Shown here: positions 1 to 10,739 of the stretch, piece by piece | Position numbering within the stretch: the first letter of the stretch is position 1 | Layout: each line of letters opens with the position of its first letter | DNA from: Bremia lactucae | Taxonomy: Eukaryota; Oomycota; Peronosporomycetes; Peronosporales; Peronosporaceae | Assembly: GCF_004359215.1 (NCBI RefSeq) | Contig: NC_090610.1 | Location: forward strand, 456,365-520,364 | Direction: 5' to 3' | Length of the DNA stretch: 64,000 bases | Made by a program: the position numbers and the translations under genes | The notes under the pieces: generated by a model | What the model was told of the DNA's origin: nothing | The model's input: only the letters and a program-made list of their open reading frames with translations | The model's database searches: none

Positions 1-89
1 GGCTGCATAAAAGATTATCAATCTGAATTCTAGTTACCAACAAGCTGCTACCATTACGCTTCTCTTATAAATACAGAGGTAGATGATTT

Positions 90-325
90 AGGGGTGTGGC
101 TAACCGGTTCTCAAATGTAATTTAGGGGGTTCCAACGGTGACTTTAGGAACAATTGTTAATTTTGCAATATAGTGAAATGGCTTATACCATGAAAAAAAT
201 TTATGTTGTCATTGTTTAATCTGTAGCTTTTACTTTAATTACAACAAACAGACGGTATGGGTGTGGTAATACCGAAAGGGGTGTGTGGCTTTACCGGTTC
301 CCCATTTTTATCTATAAAATATTTA
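90..325 (+). repeat. R1 non-coding repeat, copy 1
   Basis: A non-coding unit bounded by two direct copies of a GTGTGGCT..ACCGGTTC motif about 190 bp apart, with AACAATTGTTAATTTT between them. The same order of motifs recurs at 23369-23570 (plus) and 28985-29225 (minus), and shortened near 2330, 8275, 36745 and 52150. No ORF or terminal inverted repeat is visible. It could be part of an LTR or a short non-autonomous element. Confidence 0.6.
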
Positions 326-599
326 ATCTTCATTCGAACCAAGATGTTTATTACGCTTGTGTATAATGCGACTGCAACGTGGTGCACTTCGAATGTAAGC
401 CGTTAATGCGGTGATTTACACGGGACAATATATCATTTTGGGGGGAGCCGGAATAGCAACACACCCTTTTCAGTTTAGCCACACAAGCCGGCTTACACCC
501 CTAAATAATCGATGTCGCCACATACCCGGCCTACACCCTAATTAAGTCGGTAACATGTATCCCCCGCCGTGCCCACTAATTCCAAGTGTGACTACAGTT

Positions 600-2075
600 C
601 AAATACCCTTGTGGAGAAGGCGGTCGTACGCAGGAGAGCAATTCCTTGCTTATCACTAGGACGGTCGGAATGCAACGGCGCTGGATTAAACCAAAGATGC
701 GTCATTATTTTCCACCGCTTGAAGTATGCGATGAAGAAATTGAAACGTTTGTCGGCAAAACTCCTGCTGTAACCGAGAGTAATTTTTAAGTTGTGGCTTC
801 GAAGGTCGATTCGTCGCCTCCGGTTGTGCTATGGCAGAGCAAGATAAATCCAGAGGCTATAATTGTAGCGGAGCTACCTCGCTCCTTAAGTCCATATCAT
901 AAGCCAAAATACACGCTTCTCCATCAAAACCTTTCCCTCGATTCACGCAATCAAATTGCACTCCTTCCGGTTGTGACGACACAAAAACTTTCTTACAATT
1001 TCAGGCACGACTATTATTGCAGTGGAACACACAACGGTTAGAGAACCGTTGTTGTGGTACATTTACTTAATGGGTATAATACCCTTTTATCCTATTTTAT
1101 AATAGTTAATTACCTAAATCCCATTTATTATGGGTAACAAATAAAGCCTTACCCTAGCTACTTTTAAAATAGATTTCGGCCGCCAGATATAAATCTGGCG
1201 GCCGAAATCTATTTTAAAACAAGCTACGGTAAGGCTTTAGATTAAATGATTAAAGAAGTGCAAATACACTTTTGATCTTAAAGCGTTAAATGCCTTCCTA
1301 AAGCTTGCACATTGATCTGTACGAAATAGAAGCCTTTCTAAGGTATATGCTCTTGGGCACTAGTTGCCACTTGGTTCAACGAACCCCTGAATCCCTTGAA
1401 CTAGGATTAATTAAGCTTTAATAGCTTGTACGACTCCCTGAGTTGTTAATCCCATTAGTTCTATAGATTTAAGATACTTTCTGAGTCTATTAGTCTTCCT
1501 CTGGCCTTGGAAAGACCATGCAGAGCACCGCATTGATGTACACGATGCTGGTGACGAGCACGGACATGAAGCCGACAGTAAATCAAGCAAGTAAGGTGTA
1601 TCCGATATCACTAGTGAAGAATTGGGACGGCAAAATTAACAAGCGGCTACACGAACGTGTGAAAACGGTGGCTTTGAATGAAGCAAAACGTTAGATAGTG
1701 ATCAAAGGCATTAATCAGTTTATTGATGGAAGTAAGAGACCACAACCGGGTTTTTCTGCTCAAGTGCTGATCATTTCGTATGAAAAATTTCGAATGCATT
1801 TTCCTAAATTGCAGCCACAAAAGGGTGCTGCGATTTGCTTATTTGTGATAAAGCTCACCGACTTAAAAAATACAAGCTCATTAACAAGGCGCTGTCATCG
1901 TTGACCTGTCAAAAGCGTGTACTTTTATCCGGCACACCGATGCAAAATGATTTAAACGAATTTATTGCGAAGGCTGAATGTACCAATTTAAAGTTCTAGG
2001 TACGCCAAGCAAATTTTAAAAAGATTTCCTTGGACCAATATCAACTGGACGCGAACAAACTCAACCGACCGGGCA
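600..2075 (+). pseudogene. RAD54-like SNF2 recombination translocase, decayed
   Basis: A decayed copy of a RAD54-type SNF2/Swi2 ATPase, the family that remodels Rad51 filaments in homologous recombination. From about 1495 the plus strand reads the Walker A region GLGKTMQSTALMYTML, then PISLVKNW, then IKGINQFIDGSKRPQPGF and VLIISYEKFRMHFPKL. After a frameshift come motif II as LICDKAHRLK (DEAH altered to DKAH), motif III as LLSGTPMQNDLNEF and finally KVLGTPSKF before decay near 2075. Weaker matches at 820-930 (PPVVLWQ, AELPRSLSPYH) fit the region just before the helicase core. Stops at about 1692 and 2016, the frameshifts and the inserted palindrome show it is dead. The helicase C-terminal half is absent. 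Confidence 0.85.
1142..1239. repeat. 98-bp near-perfect palindrome (fold-back)
   Basis: Arms of about 47 bp around the 4-nt loop ATAA at 1189-1192. The inner stem TTTCGGCCGCCAGAT pairs perfectly and the outer arms TAAAGCCTT/AAGGCTTTA pair again after a few mismatches. It lies inside the RAD54 pseudogene between its N-terminal remnant and the ATPase core, so it looks like an inserted fold-back element or the centre of a larger one. Confidence 0.85.
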
Positions 2076-2329
2076 CGGCAAGTGCCCTTGCTTCTGTACC
2101 CCCACGATGAGCGTAACCAAGCCATACTTTTCTAGTCTTCCGTATTTGTCAGCCTTCGTGCGTAATCTCTTCGTTGAATAACTATCTTTCAACGCAAAGG
2201 TTTAAATTGCCTCCTCCGCTTTCTAATGGGTCTCATAAATGTATTCTGGGGGTGGAGCAAGCGGCATGATGAAGACCAAGTATTAATGTTGGTGGAGTTG
2301 TAGCAATGCGCACCCTGAAAAAAATGCAG

Positions 2330-2465
2330 AAACATTTTACACTGTAACAACACCTGTTTCCCATTATAATTATTTTCTGTTTTTTTAGGAATGTTGCTAT
2401 ACCGAATGGGTGTGTGTGGCTATACCACTTCTTGATTTGGATAAAATCATTATAAGTCATAATCA
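2330..2465 (+). repeat. R1-related repeat, copy 2
   Basis: Contains GTAACAACACCTGTTTCCC followed by two GTGTGTGGCTATACC-type motifs. The same arrangement occurs in both arms of the large inverted repeat near 36745-36830 and 52145-52240. Non-coding. Nothing else is recognisable between 2076 and 3000 apart from a small hairpin at 2854. Confidence 0.5.
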
Positions 2466-2853
2466 ATTATGGGTAACACACGTGTCAGCCACCAAATAGA
2501 TATCTGATGACCGGGTCTATAGTAACGTAATTAGGGTAAAGGCATTTTACATTCTTAAACATATATAATGTTAAGTTCCCCTTTTGATACAGAAAGCATT
2601 CCGTTCGTTTATAAGGGTGTGACCTCTAAGAGTAAGAAGCCTTCTTTGTAACGGCCTTAGGGCGACGTTAGCTGGCTTACACGTGCACGTGGGGAACCGT
2701 AAAGTAAGTACGTTATATGTGTATAATTTAACTCTGAAAATCCTTAGTATGACAAGACTTCCCGACCTCATGGGAGTCATTCATCTATTTGCTGACATCT
2801 AAGTGATTTATAATGGGTATGGCTTTCCATTACTATCACATAAATGTGTGACA

Positions 2854-2881
2854 TGCTACACCCGCTAATTTGGGTGTAGCA
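2854..2881. repeat. 10-bp stem hairpin
   Basis: TGCTACACCC and GGGTGTAGCA form a perfect 10-bp stem with an 8-nt loop. No T-run follows and no gene is adjacent, so no function is assigned. Confidence 0.6.
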
Positions 2882-3000
2882 CCCTACTTAAGTAGCATGT
2901 ATGAGTAAGCTACGTATCATGTAACGGGAAGGGCTCATTTCACATCGCCCTTCCCCCAAGATAGCAATCACGCACCGTGACTGCTTACAGAAAAAAATAA

Positions 3001-4135
3001 GAGACGAAGAAGACACACCACGAAGTGCTAGAGTGGACGATTGGCATCACTGCATATATCCAAATAATGGACGCCGACATTCGACCGTGGGAACTGTACG
3101 GCTTAACCGGAGCGGATACTCCGGACTCTTCTAACACCATGCGAGATTGTTTTCGGTGCTTCCGTAGCCTGCACGGAACGATGGTCGACGGCGTCGGATA
3201 CGATGCGCTTCAGACTATGTGGTATGCCTATATCCGGCAATGGAGCCGAATGATGTCGAATAGGCGCAGCTTTGTCGTTGGCTGGCCGACAGGGGAGACC
3301 TTTGCGCTGATCATTTTCTCAGCGCCTTACGCGACAGAGTGTATGAGATCGCTTGGCACGAGGACCGCCATTGCTTCGTCCACGTGGTCGAGGGGTGACC
3401 ATCATGGTCCGTCGTGCCTAGACCGACCAGGACAGCTTGGAGGACCCACACCGCTAGGCGACCGCTCAGCGAGATTGAGCAGGCTTGAGTCCGCAAGTAC
3501 GAGCATAGACTTGGCAAGAAAGAAGTCGCCACTATTCGTGACGAAAAAAAAAACCTAAAACTAACCTTTTTTACCTTCTTTTCATCAGCTAAGTTATGAC
3601 GAAGTAAAAGGAGACTTTCATTCTTTTTGAGTTGTTTTAAGTTTTGTACTAAAGTTACATTCTGAATTAGTAGAGTATTGGTCCTTCTGGAGATGGTGCA
3701 CCCAAGTCGACTCCGACGGGTCGGCTACAGATCGTTGCGAATGTGGCGGAGACCGCATTTGCAACTCGGAGACGATTACATTCGCTCGAAAGTTGTCGTG
3801 ACTCATCCTCGCCTCATAGCGACCCGAGGCGAAAACGAGTTGGCTCTAAACTCTCAACCAACATCCGGAACATCACTTACAAGGGAAGAGCGAGGTTCCC
3901 GTGTATCTTTCTCAGGGGAATGCCTAACCAGCAACCCGGTAGCAGTGTGCGATCGGGCTCGCGGGCTCGCCATGTGCCGTTTGACTAGACGTACTCCGTG
4001 GATCCGAGTGATCAACAAGTCGATCAACGATTTAGCAAGAATCGCCCGCGGCATCCACAAGGGGGTGACCAGTCGCGATGATACTGCGTTCGTCCTGATC
4101 GCCCATGGCGACGTGGATGCCGCAACGAACCGAGC
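3001..4135 (+). other. Unidentified sequence with long open frames
   Basis: Two plus-strand frames are open here: 3025-3558 (177 codons) and 3678-4142 (154 codons), with an overlapping 81-codon frame from 3743 whose translation is basic and Ser/Arg-rich. I recognise no family in any frame. An A-run ends the first frame. GC is higher than in the neighbours. It could be the gag side of an element whose integrase scrap follows at 4195, or decayed host sequence. I would not call a gene. Confidence 0.25.
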
Positions 4136-4194
4136 ATGTTAATCTCATTATTGGAGACGTTCTGCGCAGTCTGAGGCTTAAAGCCTAATAGTTG

Positions 4195-4290
4195 GAGCTC
4201 AATGCTTCCTGTTGTTGAGTTTGTATTGAACAACGCAGTTTGTTTATACTTCGTTCTATGAGGGCTACACACCCATGCGTTCCTTTAATG
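4195..4290 (+). pseudogene. Gypsy integrase scrap
   Basis: The plus strand reads LPVVEFVLNNAV, the segment that follows the catalytic core in Gypsy integrases (compare VEFAINNSVHAST in other copies here). After a +1 shift it reads GYTPMRSF. Only about 30 codons survive. It is in the opposite orientation to the Gyp1 relic that starts at 4340. Confidence 0.45.
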
Positions 4291-4339
4291 CCACCGCAGC
4301 GTAGTTCGGGGCTAAGTGGACCGACATTGTCGATAGGTT

Positions 4340-5240
4340 TGCTAATTCTACATTTTTCTTCAACAAAGTAGAAAGGTGTACTGTCATTTCGGCATAATTG
4401 CGGGAATATACGCCGCTAAGCCGAGAAACATTCAAAGTACCTTTACATTGACTGGCACATACCAGACGGTGATCGCCTTGATCTTTTCCATATCAGGGCG
4501 TACACCGTGTTTACTCACGGTGCACCCAAGAATTGGTACTTCGCTTGCAGCGACTATAAACTTCTCGAGATTTACATACAACTTATCCTTACGCATAAGT
4601 GTAAGAACCTTTTGTGGGTACGATTACTCCAACGTCCGACTTTCCATTCATGGCCTGCAATGAACGTAGACATCATCAAAACAACTCGGTGCGAAATCCA
4701 GCAAAAGATTGGTTATACATCTGTTAAATGTCGCAGGGGCATAGCCCCTGTGGCAGAACTAGTCACTTCTATAGAATTCCGCATGGGGTGGTCACTGCTG
4801 GGAACGGGATATCCTGATCACGCATAAGGATCTAATAGAATCCATCAGATCCAATGACGAAAAGATACATACAATCAATGATTATGTCTTTTCGTGGTAT
4901 CAGCGTTTGAGCCGGTACCGTTGCAGCGCTTAATTTATTGACCGCATGCAAAATCCGCCAATATCCTGTTGCGGAAGGTTGGTGAGCTATGTGGGAAGGT
5001 TGACTCCCTCACATGGGCCGCTGCCAAGCAATCGGCAAAAAACTTGTTAATCGCCAATACTTGGTCACGAAACGATGGCCACTGCTTCCTCACACAGTAT
5101 TTCGAGCCTGGAATTAGGTCGATTACGTGTCGAGTACCTTTAACCTTAGGCAATTCGCACGGTATGGACTCGAAACATACATCCTTAAATTCAATTAAAT
5201 CTTTACATATAAGGTTTGTTTTCAAAGACTCCCAGAATTG
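4340..5240 (-). pseudogene. pol: Gyp1 copy A: reverse transcriptase remnant
   Basis: Minus-strand reverse transcriptase of a Ty3/Gypsy element. The N-terminal lobe is readable at 5225-4935: CELPKVKGTRHVIDLIPGSK, then the REQV-type segment as RDQVLAINKFFAD and SPTFRNRI. The palm, connection and YSRNYAEMTVHLS (start of the RNase H region) follow in other frames down to 4340. RNase H and integrase are missing, so the copy is truncated at its 3' end. Frameshifts and stops abound. It is continuous with the protease and gag remnants upstream on the same strand. Confidence 0.75.
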
Positions 5241-6330
5241 GGACGTAAAACGTTCAATCGGAGTCTACTCATCGAGGACACTTTCGTCCATCGATGAGCT
5301 ACTGAGAATCCGTTCTTTCTCAGAGAATACTATTGCCAACCGAATATCGGTCACGTGGTTGTCATCTGTGACAAGTAAGCAGATCTGCTTGACCTTGCCA
5401 CTACGCAAATCACGCAAGAACCGTTTCGGTTTCTAGCGTTGGCAATTGAGTTATGTCCGAAATTAACTTCGGAGCCGCTATTGGATCAAGTGTATAAGCG
5501 CCTACACTTGATCCAAGACATTTTTGATCTCGTTTTTCACTTCGGAACTTATTTCCAACGGTACCTGGGAACCTGTGACGACAGGTTTCCGTGGACTTAT
5601 TTCCACTGATTCTTGGGGACTTATTTCCTCAATATTTTTTGTGGAGTATCCTCCCCAACTGCCTCTAGCTGTGGTTGCGCATCCACAGCGAGATCTTCTA
5701 CGATCAACTCTCCAGTCGACCTAGTACTTTTGCACTCTCTCTTATAGACGGGCGTTTCAAATTTTCTTGGATGGTGCTTTTAAAGCAAACATTCTTGTCA
5801 AGTACCACTCAACTTATTCGACTGGTCGAACTTCGACGCTGCTTGTGCTTGTACACAGCCGTCGGGATCTAACTCCACCGTGTGTTGTGTTTTCACACCT
5901 GAGGTCTTGTGCAGTCGTGCAAACGACCGACCCACAAGTGAGGCCATCGCACTCACTCGTAGGACATCCACACGTTTGTAAACGTTTCAAGACGTTCATC
6001 AGATGACCCTCTGATGAACGAGAGACAGGCATCGTCACGGCTTGATTGCTGTCAATTCATGCATGGCTCGTACTTTCTGAGCCGTGGTAATCCAAGGATG
6101 ACATCAAATTTGTCATCCAATCTAGTACGATGAAATCATCATGTTCTGTTTACCCTTTATTGTGTATTGGATACCAACTACACGTTTCTTCACCGTTACA
6201 GATGCGCCTGTTGCTAGGCGCACAGTCATCCTCTTTAGAGTGATATTGCGCTCAATAAATTTGAGTCTGCGATCTTCTAGCGATTGGCGTCTAATAAAGC
6301 TAATCGACGCGCCCACATTCGACTAGAGAC
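5241..6330 (-). pseudogene. pol: Gyp1 copy A: aspartic protease and protease-RT linker
   Basis: The minus strand at 6316-6122 reads FIRRQSLEDRRLK and RMTVRLATGASVTVKKR, the region after the DCGA active site of Gyp1 protease. Next comes HLMNVLKRLQTCGCPTSECD (5814-6038), a Cys-containing linker segment found in all Gyp1 copies. The linker continues to the conserved SMDESVLDE near 5290. The catalytic triplet itself is eroded. No intact frame. Confidence 0.75.
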
Positions 6331-7600
6331 TTAAAGGGCAACTTATTTAACACTTTTTTTCAGGGTGATGATATTAACCTCATCACCTGAAGCAGTTACA
6401 CACAATGTTTGTGTGTTAGGAGCAACTTTCGTCACAAGGCCCGCGAAATCTTTTGACGTTGCTGGATCAGTAGAGCGCTCTGCACCTTCTATTTCCGACC
6501 GTTTTTTGACGAACCGCCTCGCCGTTGCGATTTCGCAACAGCGTCGAATCCGCGTCCTCCGCTGTTCCTAGCGGGAGGTCGATCTTTTTGGTCAGAGCTT
6601 CTAGGTACTGGCCGTGGAGCACTATACTCATAGGCGTAGTGGCCCGTCTTTTGACAACGATAGCATTTTGTAACTGTTTGTTATTCAGAGAGCGACGTTT
6701 GACGCTCTCTTCATACGAGAGGTCTCCATAGGTTCTAGACCTCAGTCTTCTTGTCGTCTCGAAAAACGATAAGCTTTAGAGTGGGCAAAGAGCTGTTTAA
6801 AGCTGAGGTCCTCCTGTTCCGCTATAGAGATCGCTTGATCGAGTGACTCTAATTCAAGCTGGAACAGGTGGGGTTTTAACAGGACCGTCTACAAGACCAT
6901 TAAAAAACACAGTTTCCTGTGTTTGTTCATCAATTGGATGACTCACGATGCAACTGACCAGGTATCGTGTATGTTCTAAATCGTGAAGTCGGCTTGATTT
7001 TTGAATTCGGTACCTGGCGGCCAAAATGCTTGCCAGAGCCAGGTCTTAAAGACCTCATACGACCCAAAACTAATGGGTCGTGACGCGTGAGCCCCAAGGC
7101 CCAAGATTTGGCACGTCCGGCTAAGTTGGACATGCCAAATTTCACTTTCGTCGCATCACCACTGATACGGCGAGCTTCAATGGCGTCGTCTAATTCGACG
7201 AATTATCTCAAAAAGATGAGTCACTTCGACTGCCTTAAACTTGGTTTTTTATCTTTAAGCTGACGGGTCGACGTGGAAGCGTCAGCCCGCAAGCAGCATG
7301 TAAATGCTGCTGTCTCAACAGTTCCATCTGTTTAGCATCCTGTTCTCTCAACACATCTGTGTGTTTAGAGCCTTGCTGGTGAATCAAGGTTACTTTTCCT
7401 TGGACCCCATCGAGTTCATGTTGTATGAAATCGGCTATCGCCGCATGTTGATCATCTCTCTGTCGAGTGAATAACATGGCGCTAATAGTTGGCCCCCTAC
7501 GGCCGAACTCATGCGTCCGACCGCTCTTCATTCAAGGTCACTAAAGTGATCAAACCTTCGACGCGTTGCGTGATAGCCTTCTTGCGGGGCTTAAAAGCTT
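6331..7600 (-). pseudogene. gag: Gyp1 copy A: gag remnant
   Basis: Decayed Gyp1 gag on the minus strand. The zinc knuckle near 6670-6640 reads CYRCQKTGHYAYEY, so the last Cys of the CCHC is lost (an intact copy at 28598 reads CNRCQKLGHYAHEC). Capsid-like segments are visible at 7145-6930 (FGMSNLAGRAKSWALGL) and 7531-7235. It lies between the primer-binding site at 7665 and the protease, the normal Gypsy order. Confidence 0.7.
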
Positions 7601-7664
7601 CCTTCTTCTTCATCTAACATGTCCATGTTGGATGGAACGTGCTTGGGCCGTTGAACTGATAACG

Positions 7665-7675
7665 AAGTGCTACCA
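7665..7675 (-). promoter_or_regulatory. Primer-binding site of Gyp1 copy A
   Basis: Read on the minus strand, TGGTAGCACTT starts 2 nt after the LTR end ...CCCCGTTACA, the standard position for the tRNA primer site. The same 11-mer follows the Gyp2 LTR end near 57569. Confidence 0.7.
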
Positions 7676-7677
7676 GG

Positions 7678-8040
7678 TGTAACGGGGCACCCTTTGATGA
7701 TACTGATAAAAGTAATAGTCAGTCGAAACTTATCAGTGAAGGTGCGGCGCCTCAACTACTTCTAGTACACGACGTGCAGAGGAAGATTACAGCTGGCTAA
7801 GTAGTCTTAGCTCAAAAGGCTTGCAAGAAGACCACAATATTTGTGTAATTGCTTTGGTTAATAGCAAGCTGCTTTTTCAACAAATAGATTACGAGCGAAA
7901 GCCGACAAAACCTGAAATTTGAGGAAATTGTGGCTTGCTTGCGCGCATGGTAAGCACAGAAAGAGACCTCTAAGATTTGCCTATTTGAAAGGTAAGTATG
8001 CACTTTCTCAAAAGTTGGTAGCAGTAAAATAAAAAAAATT
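7678..8040 (-). repeat. 5' LTR of Gyp1 copy A (far end unclear)
   Basis: Begins TGTAACGGGGCACCC on the plus strand, which is the 3' end of the LTR for the minus-strand element, and continues through GTGAAGGTGCGGCGCCTC. The inner part resembles the piece at 32285-32372. The far end cannot be fixed because no matching TG boundary is visible. Confidence 0.55.
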
Positions 8041-8611
8041 CACCACCAAAGACTACTTAACATGCATGCGCAAGAGCGCACCTCCGTCCCTTGTCGCTCA
8101 TATCCAGCTCAACTTCCCCCTCGTGCTCGATTAACTGCTCTTTCTTTTCGCTCTTTTTATGACTTGCCAATAAAGTGCGGGCGCTCTTGGCTTTTTATCA
8201 CCTGTTAAAAACAGTACATCTAACGTCGCAAAATGAAAACATGGTCAGTCACACCCATACAATACTCTTATGTAGATAATTAAGGCGTGTGGCTATACCG
8301 ATTCCCTAATGTAATTTACGGTACCGGTTCCCAATTATTTTCTTTTATTCTTTTTTTGACTTATAAGTTCCAATATTACCACACCTGGCAGTTTTGACGC
8401 AATAAAACATTAGTTCTATTGATTGGTTAATTAAAGTTTAAAATAAACCACCAATCGTTACAATCTCGATTAGGCGTTGCACAAGATGGCGCGTTACGTA
8501 GTTAGTAAGAATATATTAAAGCCAGTAGATAGAAGATCGTTATGGAAGAACTTGATTTATTGATACACGTTTACTTTTTCCCTATTTTAAAGCCTTAGAG
8601 TTTACCCTTTG
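8041..8611. other. Non-coding: R1 fragment and LTR-c fragment
   Basis: 8275-8335 carries an R1 piece (GTGTGGCTATACCGATTCCC). 8385-8611 matches the middle of LTR-c (TTCTATTGATTGGTTAATT, AGTAGATAGAAGATCGTTA, CTATTTTAAAGCC) and stops where LTR-b begins, as if the Gyp2 element inserted into an older LTR-c. Nothing recognised in 8041-8274. Confidence 0.5.
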
Positions 8612-9080
8612 TGTAGGAGGGCCCGTCTTAATGCGGCCACGCTCTACTTAAGCACACACCTTTGCACAGCGAGAATGTTGGTGGGCGCCTAAGTGACCTC
8701 ACCCAACGAACTAAGTGCCAATATTTTAGTGACGTCACGGGAGCGGTAATCGGGCTCCACGTGCGCACTCGTGAACTTGAGATTGTTTTCAGACTGATTA
8801 TTATAATCGTATTAATTATAATTTCCTATTTTTAAGCAATCCTAAAATGCCATCAACACCAATATGTATTGCGAGCGTATCTTCTTAGTACCTCGCGTAC
8901 CAGATGACGCTAGCCGTCATCCCCGCTAAGGTGAATGCCCTCAGGGACATCACATACGCAAGGGTGGGTCACAATGTGAAACACACCTAAGTGCTGGGTC
9001 TAATTACTTCACTTAAGTCATTAACCATTCCCTTAAGTACACAAAGTGTACTTAACGGGGATTGTGTAACACACGTTACA
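8612..9080 (-). repeat. LTR-b, 3' LTR of the Gyp2 relic at 8612-17080
   Basis: Starts TGTAGGAGGGCCCG and ends CACACGTTACA (469 bp). It shares ordered blocks with the 536-bp LTR-b copies at 36187 and 52261: GTGGGCGCC, GTGACGTCACGGGAGCGGTAA, ATTGCGAGCGTATC, GACGCTAGCCGTCATC. A polypurine tract abuts it on the pol side, so it is the 3' LTR of the minus-strand Gyp2 element. Confidence 0.85.
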
Positions 9081-9097
9081 CCACCCTCCTTTAAAAA
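9081..9097 (-). promoter_or_regulatory. Polypurine tract of Gyp2
   Basis: On the minus strand the sequence immediately before the LTR reads TTTTAAAGGAGGGTGG then TGTAACG. An uninterrupted purine run directly before the LTR is the plus-strand DNA primer of LTR elements. It shows that the pol side, not a 5' leader, abuts this LTR. Confidence 0.65.
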
Positions 9098-9196
9098 CGA
9101 GTTTACATGAGGAGCGAGGAACAGCGAGCTGCTTTATGCACCGATTAGTTCTCTCAGTCACTCTAGCGGCCTGTGCTCTCATACACGGCGCCAGAA

Positions 9197-10640
9197 ATGC
9201 CACCTAAAAGGGGCCAAGCTGTGGTTCGTCTGCAAAGACACCCACTCAACCACACACGAAGCACACGCGCCGCGTTAACACGCCGCCGTCGCTCAGTGCC
9301 ACAGTTACGTCGACAGCTACTGCTACTGTCGCATTAGCTGGACTGAATGATTCATCCCACTTTCACAGTGAGGATGTGGAGCCATCGCTCATTGTCGATT
9401 ACAATGAGTTGACACCGCTGTCATCACCTCATAGTAGCGATGAGTGCAGCGAGCTAATGAGGAAAGATGATGGCGCTTTATTGCCCATCCAAACTTCTCT
9501 TATTGCCATTAACATAGGGACAAAAACATTCTCCAATACTGTCTCGTCCTCTGCGCTGGCTAGCGTAGCGACAATTAATGAGAGCGCTGCCCATAAAGGC
9601 GCAGCTGCTTCTTAGTTGGGTATAACCACAATTGCTGTCGTTCAGACCATCATTTACAATGGGTGCGACGCAGAAGAGCCTGAGCGTAAAGCTTCACTCA
9701 CGGCACGTGAGCGTGTCCAGCCGGTGTCACAAGCCAGTCGTATCAGACGTGGCTATGTGACGGGTGGCATACCACTTATACCCTTCCATCTCAATGTCTT
9801 CGTATTAACGGGCCCAAAGCGTCGCTCCTAGAGCGCGCTATTCTAGACGCTCATAGTTTTTATGTCGTCTTTAGTAAATGGAAGGCTCAGGGAAAATCGC
9901 TTGGACGTATTTTTCCGATCCCGGTCGTGCTGCGTTCAAATGAGATGCCCGACCAATACGGGGCGGAATTCACGCGCCGCTTTCTTCCGCATTCCGATGC
10001 GATGAAACGGCGGTCGCAGCGAATTAATTTCGCCCGCTTGCGCGCGAAAGAAATCATGGGCGGTAATTACCCCCTGTTTCTTTTCATCACGCTACTCCTG
10101 CTAGTCCATTTGAGACTAGCGCAAAGGCCTCAGCTGGTGCTCCTTTTCATTGGCAGTCCTTTAGCCGGGAACATCAATACGCAGGATTTTTTTTTTTGAT
10201 CGGTTCTCAAGAGTCGCAACTCTTTAGGTCTCCCGTCCACTGGACGAGGATTGATACTTCTGCCTCACGGAGCGGTGGGCAAGAAACCTTCCAACAAGAA
10301 AGCGTTGATTCCCACCCGCATTCATCAGTGCAGACGGCGTTCTATAGGAGTGGCGACCTCGCCCACCTACTCGCGGCTGCCTTACCGGCATCCGTTCAGT
10401 CGCAGGCATTAAGCGCTGTTGACCGACGCATTAAGGATCTGGAGAGCCAAGTCTTGCGAAACGCCTCGGATCTTCAGGATGTCCACGCGAAGGATCGTCA
10501 GGGTTATGAACGCCTGAAACTTCGGCTTGACATCCTGGAGAAAATGATGCGGAAGGACCCGCATTGCGCGCGTGGTATCCTTCTCTCGCCGAGTCCTTAT
10601 CGTGGTGGAAGGAGACATTAGGCCGAAAGTGTTTCTCCTT
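9197..10640 (+). pseudogene. Gyp2 antisense ORF (aORF2), copy 1
   Basis: A reading frame of roughly 480 codons, antisense to Gyp2 gag-pol and lying between the chromodomain and the 3' LTR. The start ATG at 9197 (MPPKRGQ, basic N-terminus) is 117 bp from the LTR, as in other copies. After frameshifts come an acidic Ser/Thr-rich part (9376-9615), VSQASRIRRGYVTGGIPL (9700s), a conserved block with GRIFPIPVVL and MPDQYGAEFTRRF (9900-10010), a polar linker (10196-10390) and the C-terminal coiled coil (LSAVDRRIKDLESQV, GYERLKLRLDILEKM). Its linker lies opposite the pol chromodomain. At least three frameshifts and stops. No known domain recognised. Inference: an accessory protein of the element. Confidence 0.7.
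10110..10410 (-). pseudogene. pol: Gyp2 pol chromodomain, opposite aORF2
   Basis: The minus strand reads GGNQRFLVGRFLAHR (10330s), then in other frames LVQWTGD, DSWEP-like CDS.EP, and LRIDVPG with KEHQLRPLR. That is the chromodomain at the end of Gyp2 pol, cleaner at 34930-35157 and 53826-54161. A T-run at 10188-10198 and frameshifts disrupt it. Chromodomains on integrase tails steer insertion to particular chromatin (family knowledge). Confidence 0.65.
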
Positions 10641-10739
10641 CTCCGCCTCCCTCACCCGATCGACGCTCGACTCACAGTCGGCGGCACCGTCGGTCTTCTT
10701 AGACGGATGGGGGGGGTATGTGATCTCTTCTGGATAAAA

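Noticed and set aside
3025..3558. 177-codon frame as a gene
   Set aside because: No recognised domain, no initiator nearby, ends in an A-run, and neighbouring sequence is decayed. Kept only as unidentified.
10060..10199. Hydrophobic run (LFLFITLLLLVHLRLAQRP) in aORF2 as a membrane or envelope-like segment
   Set aside because: It arises only in a shifted frame of this one damaged copy. The better copies read a polar Ser-rich sequence there, so an env-like protein is not supported.
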